Assembly (NCBI GenBank): GCA_019426215.1
Contig: CM033393.1
Location: 21,330,591-21,394,590, forward strand
Source of the DNA: Buddleja alternifolia
Lineage: Eukaryota > Streptophyta > Magnoliopsida > Lamiales > Scrophulariaceae
Direction of reading: 5' to 3'
Length of the DNA: 64,000 nt
The position numbers and the translations under genes are program-made. The notes beneath the pieces were generated by a model. It had not been told where the DNA came from and made no database searches. It saw only the letters and a list, made by a program, of their open reading frames with translations. Below are positions 36,229-48,966 of this stretch, piece after piece (position 1 is the first letter of the stretch; each line of letters starts with the position of its first letter).

Positions 36229-37520
36229 TAAAACTGAAGCGCCTACGCAAGGAATTGGTCAAGCGCCTGCACAGTTTAATCAAACGTTAGATCAATCTCT
36301 TAACCCGTTCCAACCAGACAGAAAATGGCTCAGAGACCATCCACCAGAACTAATTATTGGAGATATTGGAGCACCCGTTAGAACAAGAGCCGCTACAATA
36401 AATGAGGCCATGTTTGCAAGCTTCCTATCTCAAATGGAACCAAAGAAAGTGGATGAAGCGCTTAACGATCCAAGTTGGATAGAAGCCATGCAAGAAGAGC
36501 TAAACCAATTTGAAAGAAATGAGGTATGGACGCTAGTACCAAGACCAACCCACCAAGGGGTCATTGGAACTAGATGGGTCTATAGAAACAAAATGGATGA
36601 GAATGGGATTGTGATTAGAAACAAAGCCAGACTCGTAGCTCAGGGATACTGTCAAGAAGAGGGCATCGACTTTGATGAAACATACGCTCCAGTTGCCCGT
36701 CTTGAAGCAATCCGCATGTTTCTAGCGTTTGCAGCATTTAACAAATTTACAGTGTATCAAATGGACGTAAAGAGTGCATTTCTGAATGGTAAACTCCAAG
36801 AAGAAGTATATGTGGAGCAACCACCAGGATTCATCAACAACCATGGGAAAAGCATGGTTTACAAATTGGACAAGGCACTCTATGGTCTTAAACAAGCACC
36901 ACGAGCATGGTATGACACTCTTTCTATCTTCCTTATAGGTAAAGGCTTTTCAAAAGGCAGCGTTGACACAACGTTATTCAAAATTACCCATAATGGAGAT
37001 ATTCTCCTAGTTCAAATTTATGTTGATGATATTATATTTGGATCTACCAATAAGCGTCTATGTGAGAAATTTTCGAAGATGATGCAAGATCAATTTGAAA
37101 TGAGCATGATGGGTGAATTAACTTTCTTCCTAGGATTACAAGTTAAACAACTCCCTAATGGCATATTCATAAATCAAACTAAATATACTAGAGATATGAT
37201 CAAGAAATTTGGTATGGAAAATGCATCACCTTCAAAAATTCCAATGAGCCAAACGCTTAAGCTAGATAGAGATGATAATGGAAAGAAAATTGATATCACT
37301 AACTATAGAGGTATTATTGGATCACTTCTTTATCTTACAGCTAGTAGACCTGATATTATGTTCTCAGTATGCATGTGTGCACGATTTCAAGCTGATCCTA
37401 GAGAATCACACTTAATTGCTGCTAAAAGGATCCTTAAGTACCTAAAAGGCACACAAAATGTGGGCTTATGGTATCCTAGGGATTCTCCTTTTGAACTAAT
37501 TGGTTATTCAGATGCAGATT
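36229..37520 (+). pseudogene. pol: S1 reverse transcriptase
   Basis: The frame opens before the first methionine (36410); the upstream in-frame part reads [20 protein letters not shown], homologous to S2 at 18905. Motifs in the 376-codon [38 protein letters not shown] (D119), [11 protein letters not shown] and [10 protein letters not shown] (YVDD, residues 204-207). RT copies the RNA into DNA. Near 37520 two bases are missing compared with S2 ('gatttcagg' against 'gattttgcagg'), breaking the frame at the first RNase H aspartate region. Confidence 0.9.
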
Positions 37521-37964
37521 TCAGGATGCAAAATAGATAGAAAAAGTACTAGTGGAACATGTCAATTTCTAGGTGATAGACTAATTTCATGGCATAGTAA
37601 GAAGCAACAGTCCATCGCTACTTCCACCGCTGAAGCTGAGTATGTAGCCGCTGGAAGCTGTTGTGCACAGATCCTTTGGATGAGGCAACAACTTAGAGAT
37701 TATGGAATAATCCTAGATCCAACTCCTATCCATTGTGACAATCAAAGCGCCTTAGCAATGACTCAAAATCCAGTTCTTCACTCTAGAACCAAACACATTG
37801 ACATTCGCTATCACTTTCTACGTGACCACGTTCAAAAGAAAGATATCTCCATGCACTTCATTGGTACAGAAAAGCAACTGGCAGATATCTTCACCAAAGC
37901 GCTTAACGAACAACGTTTTCTCACTTTAAGAAGTGAACTAGGTATGATTGATCTAAATGCTTAA
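37521..37964 (+). pseudogene. pol: S1 RNase H
   Basis: Continues in the frame of 37500-37964: [57 protein letters not shown] and LADIFTKALNEQRF, ending LGMIDLNA and TAA. All acidic positions visible in relatives are present. The only defect is the 2-base loss at its start. Confidence 0.88.
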
Positions 37965-39073
37965 TCATTCGAAACATCATACTCTTGTTAGGCATGAAAT
38001 TTAGGGGGAATTCACTGTATGTTATGTAATTTATGGGGAACCTACATAGGGGGAACCTTAAAAGAGCTAACTATACTTAAGTGAATATGACCAAAAATGT
38101 TTTCCCTTGCATCGGTCATACGCACTTAGCACCATACACTTAAATCCTTTTGACGCTTATTACACAAATCTGTCTTAGCGTCTGCACTTCTTTCAAAATA
38201 AACTAAACGCTTAGCTTTATTCCCGGCTAAAGCACTTAGTAAAAAGACCCTTTAAAAGCAAACGTACATTACCCTACGCTAAAACGAGAAAGTGGTTAGT
38301 CAATCAATGCAATTAATGCTGACTTGACATTCCTCACCCTTCGCTCAAGAAAACCCATGGGTACTCATCACGTTTTTCAAAGATGGTTCAGCACATGTAC
38401 ACGCGTCAGTACAATTACCATGTATCTTAGACGAATACAACCAGCGCTTAATATTTTAAACCAAAAGTAAAACACTACTACCAAGACATAATGATAAGTA
38501 CTGGGAAACTGTGTCCTCATACACAGGAATAATTCTATATGTTACAATGACCGCTAAAGCACAAAATGTTACTTGAAAGAGAACCTCAAGATTCTCAAGC
38601 GTCCACATAACACTGAATTGTTTCAAGCGTCATTCTGAATAGGTCTGGACGCTTTAACAAATTTTTGGCGGGTATTTGAATAGTTGTTCAAAATTATGGT
38701 TCCCGAACAGTTTTCATAAAGAACGTATCCGCTTTTCATGGGCACACGTATCACTCTCAGTATATCAAAAGTCTCTGTTTCAAACTTTTAATCGGACTTC
38801 AAAATAGTATATGTGGAAGTTACTAAAAGAAACCGTGCCTATTTAATCTAAATTCACGTCCACAGTTATATTTTAATGGCTGAGATTTATATTCCTCCAC
38901 GTGTCAACATCTCAAACTTCAAACACAAAGAACATTCAAATTGAAGTATCTCAAAAACACACTTTCTGCAGAACACAAACACTCTTATACTCTATTACAT
39001 TCGTGCAAGAAAAATTCTCTCTCTTTCTCAAAAACAAAAATTTTCATTCGTAATCTCTGTCTACTTCTCACTA
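37965..39073 (+). other. S1 spacer between pol and env-like gene
   Basis: 1.1 kb non-coding. Three polypurine-like tracts follow pol: about 37998-38010 (AAATTTAGGGGGA), 38027-38041 (TTATGGGGAAC) and 38046-38056 (ATAGGGGGAAC). They may act as extra plus-strand primers. An A/C-rich stretch precedes the env-like start codon. No ORF of note. Confidence 0.6.
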
Positions 39074-42000
39074 ATGGCACCCAAGAAAGCTACTGCTGGA
39101 ACCACTGAAGTTGTTGTTAAGGTCACTGAAGGCCTTATAGTTGATTGGAAGTTTCTCTATGAAAACCCCCAAATTGATTTAACGGAAATGATGGATTCTG
39201 TAGCAGAGGCTGGGCTTCAGAAATTTCTCACAAAATACTCGTATATGTTTCCTGAAGAACTAGAATTTTTCTGGAGAAATGCTCGACTGTCTGACGATGA
39301 GACTTCCATCACTTGTTTGTTTCCTGTCTCCAAGAAGGAATCAAAGACGTTCACTCTCTCTGCGGCCTCTATTGCCCAGAATTTCTCTCTACCTAATGCT
39401 GGAGCCACTTTAGACACTATCACTGAAGAACAAATTCAAGAAGTCTGGACTCAGATTAGCGCTTACGATGATGTTCCATACAAACCGTACTTTGAGAAGA
39501 AAGATATAGTGAACAGGTATCGAGTCTTGGCTGATTTCTGCAGTAAAAACATTGAATGCAGAGTGGGAACCTTCGACAAAATCAACCCAACCCAGTTCCA
39601 GATGATGACTGCCATCCTGCTCAAGATAAAAATCAACTGGAGCGCCTATATATTCAGCAGGTTCAGAGACAGTCTACGCACTTCAAACAGACCTTATGGT
39701 CTAGTTTTAAGTGATCTAATTTTTCGAGCAGAGTGCACCTCTTCAGCAGGAGTCACCGTGGCCAAGCATAAGTTCTATGGGCCAAGAATCATCAATAATC
39801 TCTTCAATCCACCCAAAGTTGGAGGTGCTGCTAAGCCTCTCTCTGAGCGCCAAGTTGTCCGAGCAGCGTCAGATGAGGAGGCTGAGCGTCCAGATCAGGA
39901 GAAAGCCAAACGTAATGTGAAGCGTCCCACTGTCACAAAGAAACGGGCTCCTCGAAAGCCCAAGGCTCAACCTATCAAAAGCGATGAAGATGACGAGGAT
40001 TCTATACCCCTCATTAGTCGGAAAGATCTGGAAAAGGTTCTCAAAAATATTGACTTTGAAGAACCTGCAGTTCCACAGACTCAAGCGTTCCCCGCCGAAG
40101 GTATAAATGTGAAGCGTATCTTCAAGAGACGTAAGCGTCCAACTGCTGCCATTTCTTCTGAGGCTACACAAAGTGATCAAGCCATAGCTGCTGTCCCGAT
40201 ATCATCCTTTGAACCACCAGTTGATGTCCATCTGGATGTTGATATGGCCCACATTGTGGCCATCGCACATGAAGCTGCCATCGAATCTACAAATCTCGAG
40301 CCTGATGAACCTGAAATCCCAAGGGTTCAACCATTGCTTGCATTACCTAGTACAACAGAGGCACGCTCAGAAGGTCAGAGCGATGCTAACGACGTTGTGA
40401 TTCATCGACATTTCTTCAAGCTGGATCCCTTAAAGACTATCGATCACTCAGTCGATTATTTGCCTCCAGCGCCCGCAGAGACCTTCATACCTGCAGGATA
40501 CAATGAAGAAAGTCTTATCAATGCCGAAAATGATATCGCCAAGCTCATAAAGTTTGATCTGGCTGTACGCAACACTCTCTTTAACACAGCCTCAACCCCA
40601 GCTGATGAAGCTTACTACACAGCCCTTGAACTCAGGAAGACTCCCAAACACATCCCGGCTTCCGTAACTCTCCAAGCACAGCGGCAAGGAGGCAAGACTC
40701 CTAGAGCTGATGTTGATTTAGCTTATTATCTGGACTGTGGGACAAGCAAACCCACTGGCTTCGCTCTCAGAGACTACAACATCAGAGTCTATGAGCGTCA
40801 GGATAAGCTTGTGAACCCAACGGAAGGGCTACTAAACAGAGAAGGCTATTCTCACTCTCCAACACTGGTCAAAAGCAGGGAAAACAAGCGCTCAGCTAAT
40901 CCTCTCCTCCTGTGGAAGAATAAAGGAGTACATGCCGGTGAGCGTCCAGCTTCCCTGACCGAGATGATTCAACTTGAAACCGATGCATATTTTGACTGCG
41001 TCTGGAACGCTAACTACCAACCAGACAGGTATCGTTTTGAATCCATCTGTGATATTCATCACCAAGGGTTTCGTGCTATACTTAATGCAGGAACTGAGTA
41101 TTGTATGACTGAGATAAGATGGGCTGAAGCTTACATGGGTGACACGTATAAATTTGAAGACTTGGTTAGTGCTCCCCATCTGTTCAGAATAGGGATTCAT
41201 GATAAAAAGACCAAATTTGCACGCTACATGCTAACGCAGCGCCAACATAGACTTGGACCCGTTCTGAAGCTGCCTCTGATCCGCCATCAACCTGAACACC
41301 GCTTAAGACAAGCATTGCACAAACTGGCCAACTCTTCTCTACGCTTTGCTGATCAAGCGTCCACCAGCGGTTCTTCTCCCCTGTCCTGTCTGAACTTCAC
41401 CCCTAGCCACTGTGAAGACAACTTTTCTTTCATGATGGCAATTATGCCTCCAGTCTCCCTATTCGACAAAATCTTCACAGAAAATCTGCGACAATGGAAT
41501 GGCTCTCGGATCAATCCTTTCAGAGGATATCCACTTCTTCCGTCTATTCGACAAGAAGTCTTCAGTCACTATGATTTTGTTTTATCGCTGCTAGAAAGAT
41601 CTCAAGCGCTTGCTTCAGCCATCTACCCATACTTGGAAGAGTATTACCGGCTCCACGTTCCCGACTCTCGGAAACCGAAGACTCTCCCAACAGATCGGCT
41701 AATTGGCTTCTCACAACACTATTGCCCAGATGCCTTATTCTCCATCTGCCAAGCGCCCTCCAAAATCTTTCCCACTCATGTGCTGGATATCCTCGGGCCA
41801 ATGTATATCAGGGCCCTGGATAGTCCTATCAGAACGTTCATTCAAGGTACTTATCTCCCCACTCTACATTTGAATGAACTTCTACAGATTGCTACGTATC
41901 CATATGCAGATGAGCCGTTTGCCAGCTTGGACTTTCGGTTTACGGACTTCAGCCGTATAGAATCAGAATTTCCTACAGCACCAGCTGACACGTTACCTGC

Positions 42001-42981
42001 TCCTGAGCGCTTATTAGAATTACCTCAAGCGCCTCATTTCCCCAGTCCAACTGAATCCGACTCTACTGCATCCACCGAGTCCAACACTGCCCCAGAGCTT
42101 CGAGGAACAGTATTTGATCCTACTTATCAAGTACCTATTGAATCTCTCAAACACACATCTCGTTTTAAGCCTCGAGTCAGCACTGCAATTCCCGACGCTC
42201 AACCGTCCATGACTGAATGCCTCACTCAAATACAGCAACTATCTACAGCTACTCAGGCAAGTCATGTGGCTTTAACCAATGATCTACAAGACCGGTTCAC
42301 GGCTCTAGAGACCTCTCTCACAGACGCTAATCACGCTCAACTCCTGGTCATGAAAGAACATTTCGACCAGCGTCTAACCACTCTTGAGGCCTCTGTTGCT
42401 CAGATTGCTACTCAAGTCAGTCTTCTTACTCAGCATTTCATACAGACTGTGATGGCAATAAGGGGGAAAAGAAGGGAGAAAAGAGGAAATCGTCAACATC
42501 TAAAGATCAAGTTCCTCCTCCACCATCCAAGCGTCAACATATTGATACTTCTCTCACACTGAGTACAGAACCAAGGTATCCCTATCCCTCTTGGGTAACT
42601 ACATCGGTTGAAGCGTCCAATAAGAAAGAAACTCCCAGAGTGCTCTATCCAACTCTTCCATTGCCTTCAAGAGCACTGCTTGAACAGTTTGACATTCCTC
42701 TTCTCAGAGCATCAATTCCAGAACCATCTGATCCAGCAATATTAGCCTTAGAAAGAAAAATGTCTGACTTCGACCAAACCTTCAGAATTTGCCTACGATA
42801 CATAGGCATCAGTCCAGAGGAATGGGATAAACACTTCATTGCCTTTAAGGCACGACAAGTTCAAGAAAACAAGCACATAATCAATAAAGATCATGCTGCG
42901 ATGATGACGTTAGAAGATCAGATAACTGAAGCAATCCGTGCTGAAATGACTAAGAGATACAAGATCAAGTCACGATCTTGA
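39074..42981 (+). pseudogene. S1 env-like gene (one frameshift)
   Basis: Starts MAPKKATAGTTEVVVKVTEG at 39074 and stays open for 1,162 codons to 42562. From about 42440 the protein homologous to S2 continues in the next frame to a stop at 42981, so the ancestral length was about 1,300 residues. Seen in order: an N-terminal domain (IVDWKFLYENP to VNWSAYIF-like, residues about 20-260) well conserved in S2; a basic and acidic low-complexity hinge (270-380); a long middle region with many aromatic residues; a proline/serine/threonine-rich stretch (about 1000-1060); a coiled coil (about 1065-1130). I see no signal peptide, no clear membrane span and no furin-like site, so 'envelope' is a positional name only. 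The function of such ORFs in SIRE-type elements is unknown. Confidence 0.8.
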
Positions 42982-43154
42982 TTTTTACTTGTGCTTCTCT
43001 CTTTTTAGTTGTAAAATGCCTGTACTATGAAATATATATATAAAATGCATTTTACAGCTGAAACATCTCGTTAAAGCTCAAACTAACTTACTAACTTACG
43101 CTAACCTTCACTTTAGGTATCTAACGCTTGAACTAAATAAGTATTGCCATCATC

Positions 43155-43168
43155 AAAAAGGGGGAAAT
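43155..43168 (+). other. S1 polypurine tract
   Basis: AAAAAGGGGGAAAT directly before the TG of the 3' LTR; primes plus-strand DNA synthesis. The same tract occurs in S2 at 49213-49226. The 170 bases before it (42982-43154) are non-coding. Confidence 0.9.
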
Positions 43169-44930
43169 TGTTAGGAATTTCATATTAGATGTTTTGATGA
43201 TGACAAATAGGACTTCCTGTTAGACCCCGAAAAGTGTAAAAGCTTTCATAGAATGTTATGTATAAGTACCTGAAAGCTTATTTATCTTAGGCTTATAGTA
43301 TTTATCTTTGTAGAATTCACTAAGTATGTGACACTAAATCACTTAGGAAAATTCTGGGTGAGTCTACCAAGTGATGAAGGTGAAGATCAAGCGTCTGAAG
43401 CTACAATAGATAAAGATATCTTGAAGCGTCCGTCAAACGCTTTAGGGATTATCCCAGTGCTCAAACTAAGAATGGATAACTCAGGCCGAATACTCAACAT
43501 CAAGTGAAATGACGGAATTCTCAGTAAGACCATCAAGACAAGATTGAAGAGTAAGCGTCTGAAATAAAGAGAAGAAACTCAGGATCAGTCCAAGCGTCTG
43601 TCCAATACACGAGAATAACTACTCTCTTCAGCAAGCGTCCAAAAGGTTAAACCAACACAACCTACAAAAGAACGTAACCTGAAAACTCAAACCCAAAACT
43701 ATCCAAAGACTTAAAAATGCATGAATCAAACGGACGAATTATTTTCAACGGAAATAAGACAAGACGCATTAAAAGTCGGATAAGTGCTATTAAAATATAA
43801 GCACTATAACGTATGGGTAAGCCATTCTTTTGACCGAAACTGTCAGAAGTTATGAAACCAAGAACATGCCTAACTAATTAAGTATACCCAAAGTTAGAAA
43901 TGTCTGAACTCAAGGAATGTTTGGGGAAACGAGACTCCAACCGTGTCAAACGGACAAAACTCACCAATACCTTATAAATAGCTCTTTCAACAAACAAGTA
44001 AAATACACAAAAAAAAGGGCAAAAAAAATACCTACTTTGTTGAAAGAAAAGCTTACTGAAAATCATAGCCAAATATCCATATAAGCTTTTCACAAATATT
44101 CCAGAGACAGTCACCCATATCTCAAATCCCCTTTTAAGAAGAACCTATACTACCATTGAGATATCCCCAAGTTGTTTGAACTTTCCAAAAACAAACAAAC
44201 CCGTGACCAAAACCATCAACACCTTTCATCTGAGTGAGAAAGCTGGTTGACTTGCAAGCAATATTTTTTTGTAAAAGAAGCTTGTTGAAGTTGATCTCTA
44301 TTGGAGCTGAAATCTGTGTGACCAAGGAATTCCGAGATCAAGAGTAACTTGCACCATTTCTGAGTGAAAGAAGCAAGGGGATAGAAGGTCTTTAGTGGAG
44401 CTGAAATCTGTGTGACCAAGGAGTTCCGAGATCATATCCAATCTCCCTCTATCTTGTAGAAGTCTCTGTGTGACTCTTCGATAATCATCATAGTGGAAAA
44501 ACCTCCCTGATAAAAGGAGAAGAAGGACGTAGCTGGGATTACATCACCTAGTGAACCTTACAAATATCTTGTGTCATTTACCTCTTTAAGCATTCATTGT
44601 TTTACTGCTTTACTATTCATATTGCATACATTCTGAGAAAGTCTTAAAACAACTAAGCGACTACTTTCGATTAATTAACCGAACGCTAAGCTATAAAATA
44701 CTTCCGCTGTGCTAACTCTGATTTAGTGACTAAACTCTGCCCTACTTTGGTAAGCGTTGAAATCACCGAGTCTAAGTTAACGTTTCTCAAGCGCCACATC
44801 CAGCGCTTAAACTTGTCAAGCGTTCAAATACGTCAAAGTGATACGAACTTTTAAGAAGTCGAAAAAGACTTCAGGGTCTATTCAACCCCCCCCCCTTCTA
44901 GACCCTTTCGTATACCACTTGGGACCAACA
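43169..44930 (+). repeat. S1 3' LTR
   Basis: 1,762 bp, nearly identical to 30603-32367. It carries the same TATA box (43973-43980), the same ~98-bp internal duplication, and a shorter C run than the 5' copy. It ends ..GGGACCAACA and is followed by ACTTT. Confidence 0.94.
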
Positions 44931-47900
44931 ACTTTCATTCTTACTCCCCAACTTCTATCCACTTTACTGCAACTGCCTACTCATGGTGGAGAAGTTGAAG
45001 ACGTGAACCTTGGAGACACCACCAAGGTCTGTGATCTGATCAAAAAGGATAACATTGACGCAACCTACGCATCAAATTTCAAGAAGAATGACATGAAGGG
45101 CGAATATGTCATTCTAGTTGATATCTGCGCAAAGATGATCGAGTGCAGACAAGGAAGTTTTCATAAGATTACCAATATACAGTACAAGATGATGGTTGCT
45201 ATTTTGACAAAGCTGAAGGTCAATTGGGCCAGATACATTTTTACTCGCTTTAAGGCAGCGATTGAGCAATCGATTAATCCCAAGCCATACGGGATTGTGT
45301 TGAGTCTTCTCTTAAGCACTAGCGGTTATGTTAGTACCGCAGATAAAAAGGTTCCAGCGCTTAAGTTCTACGGCAAGAAAATGATCGAAGAAATGCTAAA
45401 ACCCAAGCGACGGGGTGGTGCAGCGGTTCCCACGGAAGAACGTGAGCGACTTCTTGCTGAAGGATTTGTTCGTAGTGGTGATGAGGAGAAAGCGACATCG
45501 TCTTCATCAGAAGAGGAAATGGTGGTTAAGCGACCGAAAAGAAAAACTGTCTTGAAAGTCGCTGAGCCAGCCAAGCCAGCAAAGAAGCAGAAGAAGAAGG
45601 AGACCAAAAAGCAGAAGTCTTCCTTTCCTCCTCCTAAATTGCATTCTACCCCTCCAGTGTTTATCTTTTTTCCTGAGGAAGAAGAAGCAGAAGAGGAAGA
45701 AGTACCGCTAGCACGTAAGCGTACTCCTTGGTCCACTCCAACAGGATCAACAAGCGCTCTAGCTGAGCCAGCGCTTGAAGAACAAGCGAGTGTTCCTCCT
45801 CCTCCTCCTCCTCCTTCTGAAGCTATTCCTAAAACAATTCCCATTTTTGGAGCTCTTTCGACAGAATTAGCTAGCGATCGGGGTAAGTACTTGTCTTCGA
45901 CAATGTATTTTATCATTTCCTGTGTTCTTCTTTTTAACACTAGGATAAATTATTTTCTTTCAGGATTTAGCGAACATACTATCCAGTATATATAAAATCA
46001 CTTTTTGTGCTGATCCCCTTACTTCATTCCTCAATCATGAAGATGATGAAGTAATCCCAGAGCCTGAGGCTATGGAAACTGAAGTTCCTATAGATCAAGC
46101 GACTGAAAGGGTCAAAGAGATTCCTTAGGGTAACTATTTTTGTCCTTTTATTGTCTATTTCTACTTTGTGGAAATCTTGTTTGTTTTCTCAAACGCTTGC
46201 ATGTATCGTCTCAAAGTACCCCAGTGGCTGATGCACCTCCCCATTCAGAGGCAGACCTTGATTTGGATGTTGATCTATCAACCGTGGTGGAAATTGCTAG
46301 AGAAATAGACACGGTCCTTCCAGATGCTGAAATCTCACCAACACAAGAAGTGACGGTGGAAGCTGAGCGGTCGACAGAAGTGGCCGAGATTATCCCCACA
46401 CCAATAGGTCCTCCTCCTCAAGAGATCAATTTCTTTCCCAGAGGTTATATTGAAGATTTGGAAAATTATTATACCTGGAGAGAAAAGACACTTCGGCAAT
46501 TGATTGATATGGAGCTCAACTTTCAAACTACATTCCACAATCCAGGGCTCTCAGACGCTCAGAAATTGATTATATTTGAGGAGCTTGCCAACAGTGGAGG
46601 AACTACTATGAGAGACATTGTTGCCCGCTTGGAGTATTTGGAAACTCCACAAAAAGATCTAGCAGAGTTTAAGAATAAACACTTTCAAGAATTCGGCAAA
46701 AGCATGGAACGCAACTATCCTTTCCGACGAACTTATGTCCAAATAATTCAATCCTCATGGAAAGAATCCTGATGAGGAACAGTTGAACAAAATGGGCTCT
46801 TCAGCACTTCCCAAAGTTGTCTATTCTGAAGCCAATAAATCTTTCAAGAAGCCGCTACGTTTATGGAAGGGAAAGGGTGCAATGCTTCAAGAACACCCCC
46901 AACCCTATCGATTTTTGGATTGAAGATGAAGCTCGCGAGTTCCTTGCCAAAGTATGGGCAGAAAGTTTCCTAGAAGAGAAGCAGTGATTCAAGCAACTAT
47001 TAGCTACAAGGCTTGATCGCGAACTTGCTGACACTCTCGAAAAGCGTTGGTTAATGGATACATCCAAATGGGCGGAGGATTTCGTTTTGCACTTTCATTC
47101 TATTGTTGAGATGATCATGGTATCCATTTTTATCTAATTTTGGAATTGAATACAAGCGTAGAGCATATGCCTTATTGCTGCTGCAGAGGAGAGAATCGCT
47201 TGTGGGTCCAATAGTTGCCTTACCTTATTTTCGCCAAGGTATGGAAAGGTACATCTGTGATCAACTTAGACAAATAAGTCAAGGAGGATATGAGTTGAAT
47301 CTCACTCAGGGACTCCAAATTGACTTAAACAAAGACGCTTCTACGAGCAGCAGGATGAGCGGTCAGGACCTAGCGATGCCCAAATTCTTATCTCCGACGA
47401 TTTTGAAGTATTTCACCATGAAAGAAGCGTGATTGTCAAGAACTCACCATCGTTGGATATCACTTTTAACCAACACTTCGGTTTTACTGACTTCCACGGT
47501 ACAACTTACACCTCGTCTTATTTTGCTAGCAGAATATTCAAGTGGCCAATTTTATTTCGCTAATCAGGCCAGTGGATCAAGACCCTGCTTAGGCGCTCAT
47601 GCCATTTATTTTGGAATTCTATAATTCTTATATCTCAGGTGTCGATCTACCAAAGGATGTGCATTTTGCACTCCGTACTGAAGAGCGCGAAGACGCTATA
47701 TTCTTTATCCAGCAGATGAACGTGATCAGTCCAAGGCACGTGATGGAAGCAACTGGCCCACTCTAGGTTATTGTTGTTGAGAAACCGTCTCCTGTAATAA
47801 AGATTGTTGAAATGGAGTTGGAACTGACTCCTGCTGTGGAAGTCGCTCCCATTCAAGACGCTAAGTTGCAAACTATAGTTGCCTCTAGCACTCCAGTAGT

Positions 47901-48966
47901 CGAGGTTCCAATTGTTGCTCAAGTTGCAGAAATTGATGCTACAACTCAATCTCTTGAGCACGCGATTGAAGAGGTACAAGCTGAGCTGAAAGAAGTTGCT
48001 AAGGAAGAACCTCTTGTCCGAGGTCAAGCTAAAGGGAAGGCTCCTGTAGCGATACCTTCTCAAGCATTATCATCTTCCAACACTTCATCAAACTTTGAGA
48101 GTGATTCTATAGCTAAAGATTTCAAGAAAGTGGACAAGAACTCACTAATTAATATTCAGGGCTCCTGTTCTCGCTTAGCTGAATCCTTTAAAGAAATAAT
48201 CTAAACAGTGGAAAGGCAGCTAGTGACTGACATGAGATATCAAGCATCTCAGGGCTCCTTCAAAGTTCTTGATGCAATTACTCCATTGATTTCTGGGTTG
48301 TCTGAATAGTTCAATTGCCACTTAGCCCAGAACGCTTCTGCAGATATTGAGCGACATAATACTTCCAACCCAGTTGCTCAAAGTATCGCTGAACAAGTTG
48401 CTCTACTTGTTGAATAAGTTAGGCTATTGCGCAGAGATATCACTGATCTCAAGACCTCCCTTGATGATGCCAAGAAGGGGGAAGATGAGAAAGAAATGCA
48501 GCTTTTGTCCAAAGCCAAAGGAAAAGCCTTGACGGAGCCAATTTCTAAAACTGACAATAAGCATTGGCGCTCCATGTTTGAAGAGATAGTAAGCATAAAG
48601 AAGATGCTCACTAAGAAGAGAAAGCCAAGATACTACCAAGGCAAGCACAGGCTTTTGAACATTGATGTAGAATTTTTAGAAGGTATGGGTTTTAATCCAT
48701 ACGCGGCACCGCTGAGAAGACCTCTTGATTAGAAACCTTCCAACGGCCGAATGCGTGACATTTACCATGATCTCATCAAAATGCTAGGGATCCCTGCAAG
48801 GGATTGGGTGGAAAGGTTACTTGAACTGAACCGAAGCGCTAAGAATCAAAGTGATGACTATGATGAAGTCTAACACACAACAATGATAGACATCGACCGA
48901 GTTTTCCTAGATCTAGCGAATGAAATCTATCAAGAAAAGGTTTCGAAGAACCGACAAAGAAAATGA
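44931..48966 (+). pseudogene. S2 env-like gene, 3' part
   Basis: Homologous to the S1 env-like protein but broken by stops and frame changes. Recognisable blocks: 44936-45882 (LPTHGGEVEDVN.., then basic and glutamate-rich hinge); 45964-46128; 46212-46772; 46760-47115; 47116-47430; 47640-48204 (valine/glutamate-rich, coiled-coil-like); 48427-48966, the C-terminal domain, with a TAG at 48730 and stops near 48870 and 48966. An intron-like insert (45883-45963) and a T-rich insert (about 46130-46215) are absent from S1. The ORF starting at 44838 begins inside the S1 LTR and is chimeric. Confidence 0.75.
45883..45963 (+). other. Intron-like insert in S2 env-like gene
   Basis: An 81-base T-rich segment beginning GTAAGT and ending TTTTCTTTCAG, both consensus plant splice signals, not represented in the homologous part of S1. 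Its length is a multiple of three and it contains no stop in the upstream frame. Splicing as drawn leaves the next homologous block (DLANILSSIYK) one base out of frame, so either another indel has occurred or the match to splice signals is chance. Confidence 0.4.

Larger units (their letters stand above)
30603..44930 (+). mobile_element. SIRE/Maximus-like element S1
   Basis: A 14.3-kb element with both LTRs, PBS, gag, protease-integrase, RT, RNase H, spacer, a ~1,300-codon env-like gene and polypurine tract, flanked by ACTTT. The LTRs differ at roughly a dozen places in 1.76 kb by eye, implying recent insertion. The large ORF downstream of a copia pol and the overall length match SIRE/Maximus. 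Gag-pol contains three frameshifts and the env-like frame one, so it looks non-autonomous in its present form. Confidence 0.93.

Noticed and set aside
39074..42562. Reading the env-like ORF as a true viral envelope glycoprotein
   Set aside because: No signal peptide, membrane span or cleavage site visible; the name reflects position only.
44838..45090. Start of a 385-codon frame
   Set aside because: The first ~30 codons lie in the S1 3' LTR; only the part after 44935 is S2 env-like sequence.
45368..45940. A 190-codon minus-strand frame
   Set aside because: Antisense shadow of the glutamate/lysine-rich hinge of the S2 env-like gene.
47100..47175. A second possible intron (GTATCC...GCGTAG) in the S2 env-like gene
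   Set aside because: Another frame reads through it with homology to S1 (YKRRAYALLLLQ against FARYMLTQRQ), so it is coding sequence with mutations.
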